Origin: Antedon bifida
Lineage: Eukaryota > Echinodermata > Crinoidea > Comatulida > Antedonidae
DNA: 64,000 bases
Direction of reading: 5' to 3'
Assembly (NCBI GenBank): GCA_963402885.1
Contig: OY727098.1
Span: 434,001 to 498,000 of the forward strand
The notes below the pieces were generated by a model, which saw only the letters and a program-made list of their open reading frames with translations, did not search any database and was not told where the DNA came from. Both the position numbers and the translations under genes were made by a program. This document shows, piece after piece, positions 45,801-57,181 of the stretch; within the stretch, counting starts at the first letter, position 1, and each line of letters starts with the position of its first letter.

Positions 45801-48800
45801 ATTAAAAAAATCTAATTCACCATCTACATTATGGAATAACTGTCTAATAACTAACATGCATAGCGTACTAAACTGGATCAATCTACATTCATTTACATAT
45901 CATTTGCATATTGATGAATGGTTGCTATTGAGATGACATCAAACAAAAAAAATGTTTGACCTAGAAAGAAAGTGAGGTCAAATATAAAATGTCAGAGTAT
46001 GCTACTCACATGTTCTCGTTCGTTTTTCTTTCGATTCAGCTCATCCAGGCACTGTTCATATTCCATTTGAATTGCATCTCTCTTTTTAAGTACATTCTGC
46101 AAAAATGATTAAAAACTGTAAATAAATGTTGTATGTAATGTCTATTATACGTAAGCAATTTCATTATCATAGTTACCACCACTAGAGAAAATCCAATTAT
46201 ATTAGAGTACAGTAGAACCTACATTTTACTTACGGCACAGGACCGAGAGACTTATGGCACGGGACCGAGAGATGTATGGCACGGGACTGAGAGACGTACG
46301 GCACAGGACCAAGAGACGTAAGGCACAGGACTGAGAGACTTATGGCACGGGACCGAGAGATGTATGGCACGGGACTGAGAGACGTACGGCACAGGACCAA
46401 GAGACGTAAGGCACAGGACTGAGAGACTTATGGCACGGGACCGAAAGATGTATGGCACGGGACTGAGAGACGTACGGCACGGGACTGAGAGACGTACGGC
46501 ACAGGACCGAGAGACGTACGGCACAGGACCGAGAGACGTAAGGCACAGGACTGAGAGAAGTATGTAAAACATAGGATTCGTAAAATCCAGGCTGACCTTA
46601 AATTTTGTATTTTCTATCAATTAAAAGAGTCGCCGCTGTGTAGAGGGAATGCATGTATGTGGCATTGTATCACAGCCATGCCTTTGTGCACTGTGTAGAG
46701 GGAATGCATGTATGTGGCTTGTCTCATCAATTAAAAGAGTCGCCACTGTGTAGAGGGAATGCATGTATGTGGCTTGTATCACAGCCATGTCTTTGTGGTT
46801 TGTTAATGTTAAATCGCATCCTCAGTGTGCGAAAATAACATACAACAGTTTTAATTATGTATTAAATTACTAAAAATGATGACAGTCATTTAATGCGTAC
46901 GTAAAATCCAGGGAACATAAAATCAGGGTACGTAAAACAGAGGTTCTACTGTACACACAGGGACAAAATTCATTTTAACATTTTGTTAAGCAATATTGCT
47001 AATCAAACTGATTTTTGAGTCGAGAAACACAGTTTTGTTTTGTATTTTTTACTACACAATTTCAGAAATGTGTAGCAATAAGATTGTTTTGTATAGCTTT
47101 TTGCTATGCTAGTACACTGGCGAAACTATTCCCGACACAAGTTCTGTATTGGGGTGCTAAGCACTGGCTCCAAGATGACTAAAAATACTGTATTAACAAA
47201 TGACTTGTGAAACTAAATGAAAACCGACCAGTTGTTTCCAGTAAATCTACCCAACACTACATAAAAAAATCGAAAAGAATTTCACTAATCAATTCCAATT
47301 ATGAAATAATACATATATTCCAAGAAATAAAATACACACTATCGTCATAAATGATTCAATTTTTAAAAATATATTAAGTCATCATCTACGAAATTTGGTA
47401 TGCTATTCTAAAATGCAAAGTGAATTACAGTTTATTTTAGAAAATCTATTAGCTCATTAAATGATAATAGATTCCACATTTACTATCTAGAAGTCATTTC
47501 AGTTTATTTGATGAAACACCTTTATAATGATGATGTATACAATCTATAATGGTGCATATCATATCAAGTAGATTGAATAACACTTATATGATCTACAAAC
47601 GAGGATGCAGTCAAATAATTATAATTTTAAATAACATAATGAAGGAATAATGCTAAATGGGTTCAAAGTGATTTTACTATTAAATAAAATCTATATTTAT
47701 TAAAAAAAACCAGATGCTATTTATATTATTATTCCTCACACAGGAAAATCATATTTTTTTAACTTTAAAATTATAAAATAACCACTGTATAAGATGTACT
47801 ACTGGTTTGCTGTTTGCTACATAAAGCTTAGAAATGAATAAGGCTGAAAAAATACTTGTTAAGCGTCACAACCCTCCCCTGATTTAAAAAAAATGTCAAT
47901 GACCTATCAAAATATAGTACATTCCTCCCCTAAAATTTATTCAGAGGTTAACGCTTATCAAGTATATTTTTTTATTTGGCTTTTTTAAAATTCTTACTTT
48001 CATTGCATCAGCATATAAAACATACTCTTTTGACACAGGTGCAAATTCATCCATCTGAGTTACATTCTGAAAAAAAAAACCCATAAAAGTTGGGAGAAAA
48101 AAATAAAAATATATGCTGTACTTCTGTGAATGATGTATACACATAATGCATTGCAAAGAAAAAAACCAGTAGAACCCCTGAAGGTGACAATTTTAGGACA
48201 GAACAGTGTCCCCTTAATAGGGATTGGTCATAGTATAACATATATTGCCACTTGTTATTTCAAGGAACATTGTTTCATTATATACTTTTAATCACCTTTT
48301 GGGGATAGGATCACAACAACAATTGATGTTTGAAAAATAATTAGCTTGCATCAATAACACAAACATTTAAAATGATTGTTGATATTTGTTGACATAATAG
48401 TATTTACTTTTAAAATACTATATGGAAATAATAACTACAGAGGGCGCACTACAATTCACAAGAGTTTGATGTTATTATATTTGACAAGATAACCATTGTT
48501 TGACATTGAACTTTGACCAGAGATAAATGTATAAAATAGGTTCATTTTCATCCCAGTTTCATGTAGCATTTTCCAGGCTTTCTACTATAAACATATATAA
48601 TACTAATATATGTTTGCCTTTTATTAAATTGTCCATACAATTAAATAATATGACACAGTCAAATAAGACATTTTGTGAATGAATACTAAACGACTTTGTA
48701 GTAATGATAAACTATCACCTCAGTTTTAGTAGTTTCTGCACATTTCTCAAGGCATGTTGCTATGCTATGTAATATATCACTGACATCTGTCTCCGAGTCT

Positions 48801-51800
48801 GACCAAAGTTCAAAGGCTGGAGCAAATGACTCAATATCGGTTTGATACTCTGAAAAGAAATAATCAGAAAAGGAAAATATTATTATACTGTATTTGACAG
48901 GGTATAGTCCCAGGGGTCTGTGGAAAAAATATGGTGAAAATTAGGGATTGGGATTAGTCAATATTTAGACTAAATTAGGAGTGTGTTTATAATCGAAAAA
49001 AAAAAAAATATTTTTTTTACATTTTTGTTGTTGAACATGTCATTTTAATGTCACATTAATTAGTCACTTTGAAAAAAAAATTGTTTACCTGAAAAACCTG
49101 TATTTTAAAGCAAAAAATGGCTATAAGTCAATGGGTTTTTGGTAAAATTTAACCGTTTATTTTTTCTTTTTTGCTTGTAGTTTTTTTTTCAAAGTGATTA
49201 ATTTTATTAAAACTGCAAAATGATATATTCAAAGTCTTCTTTTATTAACCTTCCTTTTTCATGTTTTTTTTAGGTGACAATACATCTTTAAGTAATGATT
49301 TTCTATATTGCATTTATGAATATTAATTTTACTCATACCAAAAAAAAAAAATAATAATCCATCTCAATATCATAAATTCTACAGTACATAACAAGGTATC
49401 ATGCTTATAATATTTAAATTTTAGAACAAAAATAATCAAATTTTTAAAGCTAAAATATAATTAGCTTTTTACTAAATTAGTAATTCTGATCAAAACATAA
49501 ACCCTCTATAAACTGGTTCATAAACAATAAAGAAAGTGAAAATAACATGGAATTTAACTTATTTTGAAAAAAATATGATAAAATATGATGCCTGCTTTGT
49601 GAATCAATTGTCATTGGGACAGTGAACATATTTATTATTGATAGTGCTTGAGAATATGCCTAAATAATATAATAAATAATATAACTTTAGGGAAATGTCT
49701 AGAAATCAAAGAAAATCAACTCAATTTTATTCAGTTCAATTAATTAACATTTACACACACCAATTTGTTCTTTAAAAATCCGCTGTGAAATTCTATCTAC
49801 TGATGCCATCTTTTGCCCAAACTGGTCAACGTAATCCGCCATAGTCGTGAACTCTGGACTGCGATTTCTAAGGCGATAAGATTCAGCTGTAGTCTTGACT
49901 GAAGTTCCAACACGGCTTACAAGACCTTTTGCATATCTTCTATGTGTTTCAAGTTCCTATACATAAAATAGTAAATATTTAATAGGCTTTCACACACATT
50001 ACTATTAACGTGTTCTGAGTAATTGTTACAGCATACAGTTAGTACTGCTAAATCTAAAATACAGATAACTCTACCAAAATCAGAATTTTTTCAAAGCTCC
50101 AAAATCCCAAATTTTGGAAAACCAGATATTTTGGTTCAGTCCAATCAAGGAAGTATGGTCAGTCCAATCAAGGGTGTATGGCCAGACCAAAGAAGTATGG
50201 TCAGTCTTAGGGTGTATGGCCGTCTAAATGTGTATGATCAGTCCAATCAAGGGTGTATGGTCAGTCCAAATGTGTATGGTCAGTTGAACAGTGTTCAAGT
50301 TTGCATGGTTTTGGAAGAGTTAAATGTATTGAGATATACCTTCTTAAGTCTACTTTGAAAAAAGGTTATTACAGTACAAAACATGCAAGTACAAAATCTG
50401 TAAGAATATAGAGATAGTATTTAGTAGTTTGGTAGTAGAAAACAAATAATTTTACCCATGCCTTAGCCGTTAGAAAAATCTGGAAACTATCATTGAATGA
50501 CAATGTTGCATGTTCAGCGATTCTATTCAAAAATGAATTTAAAGCCGTTTCTCGCATGTCCAAGAATTCGGTGCTAAAACGGGAAAGACGTATATTTGTT
50601 TTTTCAGGTAATGGCTGGAAAAAATGAATTAAAAAATTATTAATTATAAAATTTACAAGGCATTACATTACATTATTATAAACATTACAAGGCAAATCTA
50701 AATAGGCTTCTTAGGGTAGGGTGGGTGCTAGTTGAAAATGAAGGTGGCAGGTAGTGACCATGGCAAACTCCAGAAACCACAATCCATGTAATAAATATGA
50801 CATGCTGATCTTGTACAACTGCTGATAGTAATGGGTTAAATTAAACACAGTGTTTAAGCCAATTTGGGATAATATACAGTAGAACCAATGGGACACATTT
50901 GGGACCCAACAGAGTGCCTCCTTTATACAGGAACATACCAAAAGGAGGAGTTCTACTGAAATCTTAAAATTAGATATTTGAAGACATTTGGTAGTGGTTG
51001 AAAATAGGTTTAGATATATATACAGTAGACAAAACTTACGGGTATAAAATGAGTTGGATGTGCCTGTGTGAGCTTTTGACGAAGCCATACGAAATCTTGG
51101 AAACGTCTTCTTACAGAAAATTCACAATTGTCAAAACAGCTTCTTGTTGTCTACGGAAACACAATCAAGTTTAGTTATCAATAATAATAAAGGACAATGA
51201 AGAAATTAAAAATTGGATTGATGTTTAAACCAAGAAAAAAGAATATATAAAAATACCCAAGGGCTATAAATGGCAGATAACATTATTATTATTTAAATCA
51301 TTAAACAAAATATTAAACCCATACAGTACATTTTTAACAGTATATAAAACACACATTATTTACAACGATTAATGGCGCTTTGTATGGATTCATTGTTCTA
51401 CCTATCTTAGATTGCTTAACTTGTATGTGTATTAATGTAAAAGAACTCTACCCCCAATGTACTATTGTACAGTATGTTGCGTTAAGTAAAAATTAAGTTA
51501 TTTGGGAGTTTTCGCCACAAGCAAGTAAACGTTAACTTTAACGCTATCATAAAATGCAACATGTAAGCTCCACCCACTTTATAAACAAATCGATCTGCAC
51601 GTGCCAAAGTTTTACAAAAGACTTTAGCTATGTGTGTCGAGAACCCTATTAATTACAAGCCAACACTTTTACAAGCCTGACCTTAGTCGTTACTCTGTAT
51701 GTAATGTACACATCAAAGTTTCCCGAATGTTTTTCACGATTATCAACAGTTACAAATAAATCCTTGGCATCTGAATCTGTATCAACTTTGATTGAACCTG

Positions 51801-52488
51801 CAAGAGCTTTTGTTGATGCTGCATCACTCTCAGTGCCTCCTGGTGGTGTTTTCCGACTGAAATTCTAAGAGAAAAGGTAAAATTGAACCACCAGCCAAGT
51901 ACCTACGCTTAGTATTGTACCAAACTTAGGTTAGCCTTGCTGTTATGAAGCAGACATCAACAGCAAGTAAATGTCTCTAATTTAGGAGATCTATCAAAAC
52001 CTAAAAAAAAACCCATCTCTCTCTAGGCAAATGATGAGTAAAAAAAATTTAAAAACTTGAAATTGTGGAAAAAATCCTTGTGGAATTTCAAATTGCGCAA
52101 GAAAATACTTACCGCTGCCCACTTGCATACTTTCATATTGCGCATTACATAAGCATTTTAACCAACCAATCAGAATTGTCTGAGTTTACATATGTGCACT
52201 GCACTGCTAGGCCTACTCCTAATTACCTAGCTAGAACTGCCCTCTAGCCTATATGGAGGGCCTAGGCCTAGGCCTAGCCTAGGCTAGCCTTATTTTATAG
52301 TGTAGCCAACCAAGCAAGTAGTTAAGCCTAGCCTAAAAATTAAACAATGACATTTTCTAGAAGAATCGTAATCAATTTACCACAATGTCTACTTCTTCGT
52401 CTTCGTCCTCATCATACGATGGCATCCTCAAAGGATCTTTAAAACCATCTCTGTTTTGATCGCCGCCTGCCATATCACCGTCCGCCAT
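39808..52488 (-). CDS. SNX30: Sorting nexin, SNX7/SNX30 type (PX-BAR)
   Basis: Binds PI3P on early endosomes and bends membrane; family members pair with SNX4 in recycling and autophagy. Exons: 52488-52381, 51864-51682, 51150-51040, 50614-50456, 49956-49761, 48849-48719, 48066-47998, 46096-46010, 43335-43231, 40561-40409, 39948-39808; continuous frame, 480 residues (human SNX30 437). Acidic N-terminus ([11 protein letters not shown]). PX domain ~70-187: [30 protein letters not shown] with the PI3P-contacting Arg ~113, [29 protein letters not shown] domain ~200-480: [61 protein letters not shown]. Exon-2 donor is GTCAGG, exon 5 GTGTGT, the rest standard. Probably the single invertebrate pro-orthologue of SNX7 and SNX30; symbol chosen because INIP is its neighbour as in human. 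AATAAA (minus) at 39687-39682. Confidence 0.94.
40562..43230. other. SNX30 intron 9
   Basis: 2.7 kb, AT-rich. No coding signal. 41,695-41,950 contains a G/C-run patch (CGGGATAATCCCACTTCGGG, and GGGGGAGGGGGGAG) that looks like repeat remnants. Confidence 0.45.
42960..43190. repeat. GATGAT-rich simple repeat next to SNX30 exon 9
   Basis: Imperfect (GAT)n/(ATG)n tract on the 3' side of exon 9, within ~40 bp of its donor. Confidence 0.7.
44341..44700 (+). mobile_element. tRNA-derived SINE
   Basis: The head has a Ser/Leu-tRNA-like A-box region TGGCCAAGTTGTTAAGAC and B-box GGGTTCGAGGC, with a ~290-nt body (AAGTGCACTTTAAAGAACCT, CCCTTAGGGGAGAAGCATG). The body is shared with the headless fragment at 23,290-23,475. 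Confidence 0.65.
45016..45691. repeat. Perfect 338-bp tandem duplication
   Basis: 45016-45353 and 45354-45691 agree at every base I compared, starting TAGGTCTAGGAGGAGAG and ending ACAGATTACAATC. Located in SNX30 intron 8, no coding content. Confidence 0.97.
46208..46953. mobile_element. CAGTAGAACC mariner-like MITE with internal 22-bp repeats
   Basis: TA-CAGTAGAACCT at the left and AGGTTCTACTG-TA at the right: short inverted ends flanked by TA, as expected for Tc1/mariner-type insertion. Its left half (46,225-46,560) is about fifteen units of a 22-bp repeat, e.g. GACGTACGGCACAGGACCGA. Its right half repeats GTGTAGAGGGAATGCATG three times. Lies in SNX30 intron 7. Confidence 0.75.
48165..48245. 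mobile_element. MITE fragment of the CAGTAGAACCCC / AATAGGGGTT type
   Basis: CAGTAGAACCCCTGAAGGTG followed by GTGTCCCCTTAATAGGGATT; only one terminus is present. SNX30 intron 6. Confidence 0.5.
50120..50300. repeat. Degenerate ~20-25-bp tandem repeat
   Basis: Imperfect units of GGTCAGTCCAATCAAGG plus TGTAT, seven or so copies, in SNX30 intron 4. Confidence 0.75.
50877..50958. mobile_element. 82-bp CAGTAGAACC MITE
   Basis: Starts TA-CAGTAGAACC and ends GAGTTCTACTG. Internal GGGACACATTTGGGACCC matches the family consensus seen at 55793-55916. Confidence 0.6.
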
Positions 52489-52492
52489 ATTG
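52481..52492 (-). promoter_or_regulatory. YY1-like motif overlapping the SNX30 start codon
   Basis: On the minus strand the start codon lies in AATATGGCGGAC, close to the YY1 consensus AANATGGCGGC. YY1 sites overlapping initiator ATGs of broadly expressed genes are well known. It is 160 bp from the INIP start, so it could serve both genes. Confidence 0.5.
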
Positions 52493-52648
52493 ATACGGCC
52501 AACTAGACAAAATTGTAAGTTGACTGTGTATACTCTAAACACCCCGCGGTCGTTCCTTCAACGAGTTTACTAAAGAGGGCGTACTTTGTAAACACAAAAA
52601 GTTATTCTCTACACATCACATTTTTTTAGAAATTCTAAAATAAATATG
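52489..52648. promoter_or_regulatory. Shared divergent promoter of SNX30 and INIP
   Basis: Only 160 bp separate the two initiator ATGs, so both 5' UTRs and core promoters must fit here or overlap. It contains a CpG-bearing core (CCCCGCGGTCG) in an otherwise AT-rich neighbourhood and no obvious TATA box for either direction. Confidence 0.75.
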
Positions 52649-54224
52649 TCTACTCCTAGTCCAAGTGGAGGCCAAGGTTATTTTAAAAGACGGATTTTGC
52701 ATTCTATTATTTTAGATATATTGGATTGAAATCTATAAAAAAATTAATTTCTAGCCCTAGGCCTAGGCCTAGTACTAGGCTAGGCTTAGGAAGGCCCAGC
52801 CTACTCTAATAATTAACTACGGGCCGGAAACTAGGGCCAGGCGGCTAGGCCTCTCTAGCTGGGATATATATAGGATAGGAGCAGCCTCTAGCTAGCTGGG
52901 CAGGCACATCATGATCATATATAGGGATATAATTATATAGTGTCATTGTTGACTAGGCCTAGCCAGGCATGGTTGATGTCCTTTCAATTATCAGTCTTAC
53001 TGAATCTCTTAATTTACAAACAGAACAACAGAATTTAACGATATTGGAGAATTTAAGAATGAAAAAGATGCGGATGATGCAGGGACCACTTACAAACACC
53101 GGCGGGTATGTATATGGATGGGGATGTACTAATAAACTATGCTATTTATTTCTAATTGCAATATGTTACAGTACCTTAAATTTATCCTTATCTTCCTTTG
53201 CACTACCATACTTGTTTTGTTATATTTATTGTTATGCCCACAATAAATTGATAATAAATAAAAATGAATAATTGTTTTGTTTTTATATTTTGTTTCAGTG
53301 GAAGTACTACTGCAAGTAGTGTACCTTCTAACCAGGGAAAGGTTAATTATCCGGCCAGGTCAATGGTACGTCTCAACTAGATTTCAACATATGAAAACAT
53401 CTCAACACATTTTACTGTACTAATAAAGAATACTTCTAAATTAATCAATTTATAAACAAATAGATGCACTGATTATGTTTTAAAAAGATAGAGTAAGTTA
53501 AATGAGAGGAAAGTCCGGATATTCAATGTTTTAATCGTTATTAGATCATTATTGATGATCCTACAAGATGGAAATGTTGAATCAGGACTCTGTCCTACAC
53601 TATCAAACTTTATGTGACAAAAAAAAATGTGATGTGCCCATATATGGACATGATGATGTCATATCATTACCATATTTGGGCATATCACTACTATATTTGG
53701 GCATATCACACTTTTTGTGACATACAGTTTGATAGTGTAGACAGAGCTTTACATTATTGGGTTGGTTTTGTTCTATAACCATGTAGTAATTTTATTTTAA
53801 TTAGGCAACAAGAGATCCATCTGAAGCCCATCATTCAGCTATGCAACAAAAACAAGCTTTACAGGTGATGATCATGTACACTATCAAACTTTATGTTGAA
53901 ATGTGATGTGCCCAAATATGGTAGTGATATGACATGATCGTGTCCATATATGGGCACATCACCTTTTTTGTCACATAAAGTTTGATAGTGTAGACAGAGC
54001 TTAAGGTGTATCAGAGTACATTTTAATAGCTTTAAATGCGATGGTCGAATAATCTAAATGTTGATGTTATTGTTTTAGTATAGAAGAGAATTAATATTAT
54101 TATTAATATATTTTAATTTTTACAGCATGCCCAATCAAATTCATTTGCATACTATGTGACCCAGGATTCATCATTTGGAAATTTAATACTTCCTGTGATA
54201 CCAAGACTACCTGCTCCAGAATGA
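52649..54224 (+). CDS. INIP: INIP / SOSS complex subunit C
   Basis: Small subunit of the SOSS ssDNA-binding complex (with INTS3 and hSSB1/2) acting in double-strand-break repair in the nucleus. Exons 52649-52679, 53024-53105, 53299-53365, 53805-53864, 54126-54224; in frame, 112 residues (human 104). Recognised from the C-terminus: the YYVTQDSSFGNLILPVIPRL stretch, a family hallmark, preceded by SAMQQKQALQHAQSNS. The central part NLTILENLRMKKMRMM aligns with the human helix. Exon 1 (MSTPSPSGGQ + 1 nt) is short and its donor is GTTATT, but phase and similarity to the human N-terminus support it. The alternative is an ATG at 52969 in the exon-2 frame, which gives a longer N-terminus unlike the family. 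Two MITEs sit in introns 3 and 4. Confidence 0.9.
53584..53749. mobile_element. AAGCTCTG palindromic MITE, copy 8
   Basis: Family member in INIP intron 3, ending 55 bp before exon 4. Left end altered to GGACTCTGTCCTACAC. Confidence 0.85.
53874..54002. mobile_element. AAGCTCTG palindromic MITE, copy 9
   Basis: Begins about 9 nt after the INIP exon-4 donor (GTGATG). The outer part of the left terminus is missing; the right terminus GTGTAGACAGAGCTT is intact. Confidence 0.8.
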
Positions 54225-55792
54225 AGAGTTACTATAAGCCAAACAGACATTGAAATCATCGTTATCCACCCAATGGAACCTTCCAGTTTGTGTGATACAG
54301 GATATTGCCGAGGTCTACTGTAAACTTGGAGATGGATAAAGTTGGGTCTGAAGTTTATAAGCTGTGGAGCTTGTGTATTTGGACAATTAAAAAACATTAA
54401 ATCATTAAAAAAAAATTATATAACAATTAGTAGACTGTATGACATTATTTATAAACTTTAAAAGTGAATATGTGTATTAAAGAAGTTAACGTTTATAGTA
54501 ATGTTTTGAGATGGTCCCTGAACAATTACTAACAACATTTGCTGGACATTACAGGAAAATGATATATCACTGGATGTTAACATTCAACATTGGTTTGTAT
54601 TCAGCATAAACCTGTAGTATACAGTATTTGCAATTAAATAATGTGTAAATACAAGAATGTGGTGTTATTGTTTTGTATCCAAACTCCCCTTCATAGTAGA
54701 AATAGAGCCACTACACGGGATGGACGCCAATAGGATGCACCAACCATTTGTAAACGCATGAAAACGAAAAAAATGGAAATAAACAATTGTTTACCACAGT
54801 GTGGACAGAGAATTGGAGGGAAAAGTCACCCAACCATCAGTAAACACATGAAAACAAAATATTGAAATAAACACTTGTTTACCACAGTGTGAACGGAGAT
54901 TTAATAGCGTATCTACAAACAGAGACTAAGCATTTCCATTATAATTGAAAACAAACCCAACAACGTGAAAATTATCAAAAATAGAAAATGTTTTCATTAC
55001 AGTAGCTATACAGATGAATGAATTATTTTCAATTAATAGCTTTAACACATTTTAATTACGAATTTACATAACATCTAAATTTTCATTACAATCACAACAG
55101 ATATTTTATTTAAATTAAACCAGTTTCTTTATAAGTACAGGTATTAGAAAATGTTGTTGCAAGCTAGTTGAGTGAGAATTTTAAATTTGGAAGAAAACTT
55201 CAGAAGAAAATTGATGAACAATAAACAATTATAAACTCAATTTTATAGCAGTATCTAGAGTTTTGCCAATTAATTTAATTGTGATGCAATTATCATCACA
55301 ATTAAATAAATTGTGATAAAATACAAATTAATTATACTATTTACGCAACTTGCCTAGAAAGCAATGTATTTTTATGATTACAATAAATTTTAGGTACACA
55401 CAATGTTTTAACTATATTTTTTCAAAAACTAAAAAGCATTGATAATGATGAACATTGTTTTCAATTGCTTAATAAAAACCTATTACAAATACATAATACA
55501 TTTTGAACATTGCATAGGGAATACACTATACACTTTCTAAACAAACATTTCTTTTGGTCAAAAATTAAAAACGTATACAAAGTAATACAGTATTTACAAC
55601 TGGATAAACATTGAGTATCTAGTTGGTTTTGCATGCCACAATTACACCAATTATTTTATTTGTGCATCTGTCTTTTTAATGTGATATGTATTGTTTGGTA
55701 GAGAGCATAGAGTGGTTTAGGTCTGGGGTTTGATACGTGATGATGGTGATGGTACAGAACGAAAAGTGTGAATCACAATGCAAAGTTAAATG

Positions 55793-55916
55793 CAGTAGAA
55801 TTAAGAGGACACCTTTGAGACCCAAATTGTGACTTTAATAGGGGTTGGTCGTACAAGTCAAAACATATACTTTTACTTTTTCATGGAAAAGTGTCATCTT
55901 AATAGGGGTTCTACTG
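55793..55916. mobile_element. 124-bp CAGTAGAA MITE
   Basis: CAGTAGAATTAAGAGGACAC at the left and AATAGGGGTTCTACTG at the right, flanked by TG/TA. The internal part has GAGACCCAAATTGTGAC and an AATAGGGGTTGGTCG direct copy of the right end. Confidence 0.65.
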
Positions 55917-57075
55917 TATAATGTAATTTGTAATCACATCCCAACAGAACATGGATTGAAATTGAAAGGCATGGGGGAGGGGGAGGCAGATATTTGATTT
56001 CATACAGAAGTACAGTACCCCTATTCATTGTTTAGAACCTAACAAAGTTTTATATTAATAGAGGTGTCCCCTGAATAGGGTTGGCTGTAGTGTCACAACA
56101 CTGGCCCTCGTTTGTTTGATGTCCCCTTAATAGGGGCGTCTAAAAAGAGGTGCTCTGTTTCTAAAAGATACACCAAAAAGAACCCCATAAAATTGAAATT
56201 TCCAATCTTATAACATTGCATCTGTGACTCGTTTCGTTCGCTCTTTACAGTTAGAATTATTCAAAGATTTCCGTAAAAACAACAACTCTTATGTCAAAAA
56301 TGATATTGAATGTATGAAGTAAAAATAGTCTATTGAATTTGCAATTAACAATAGTACTGGTTTTTATTTCTAAAATCTGATAAATAAAAGGTAGGGTAGT
56401 ATAAAAATGTATGTGTTTGGTATAGATAACATTCTACTGGCAAATTAACATAAAACACCTGGTTACCATACAGTTAGTCCACTAAAATACCCTGGAACAC
56501 AAATGTTAAAACTTAAAGACCACTGGTGAAACACAAACACCCTGTTGAGTAACTTAAAACATTTTCAGGTATGTTATTTTCAAGAAAATTTAAGGACCCT
56601 CTGTATATTACCACAACTGTCTGGTGTTTTAATTAAATAACTGGTTGTTCTATAACACAGTGACATTGTTAGTTTGAGATAACTTTAACTAGGGTATTTA
56701 CAGTGTTAAGGCCCTTCAGAAAAACGGACGAAAATGATCGACAATAAATAGATAAATACACATTTTTCCTACAAACAACGAAAGAAATTAGAAAAGTTTC
56801 CATCCTAGAACTATAGGATACTACAATAATAAAGTCATGACATCATGATCAATTAAATAATAAACTTCATATGAAATGATTATATTATTCTTATTGATCA
56901 TGACATCATTTGATTGGATTTTTGAAAATATTACAACAATATTACAGTATAAAGGTTGCTAAGTTCTAGGATGAAACCTTATTTATCTATTTATCCCATT
57001 GATCATTATCTTCCATTGTATAAACTGGCGTTTAGGCATTGTTTATTTTTAGCATGCAATCCTTCCAAGAATATA

Positions 57076-57181
57076 AAGCTCTGTCTACACTATCAAACTA
57101 GTTTGACCCAAATATGGTAGTGATATGCCCAAATATGGTAGTGATATGACATCATCATGTCCATATATGGGCACAGAGCTT
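57076..57181. mobile_element. AAGCTCTG palindromic MITE, copy 10 (internally deleted)
   Basis: Left arm AAGCTCTGTCTACACTATC intact. The right arm is shortened, jumping from GGGCACA straight to GAGCTT. Confidence 0.8.

Larger units (their letters stand above)
43336..46009. other. SNX30 intron 8
   Basis: 2.7 kb; holds a tRNA-derived SINE (44341-44700) and a perfect 338-bp tandem duplication (45016-45691). No other coding evidence. Confidence 0.5.

Noticed and set aside
46252-46620. 122-codon minus-strand frame with repeating Ser-Pro-Val-Pro-Tyr motifs
   Set aside because: Product of the 22-bp tandem repeat inside a MITE.
52969-53023. ATG-initiated extension (MVDVLSIISL) as the INIP N-terminus
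   Set aside because: Does not resemble the family N-terminus, and a good acceptor (TTACAAACAG) at 53023 joins in phase to the exon at 52649.
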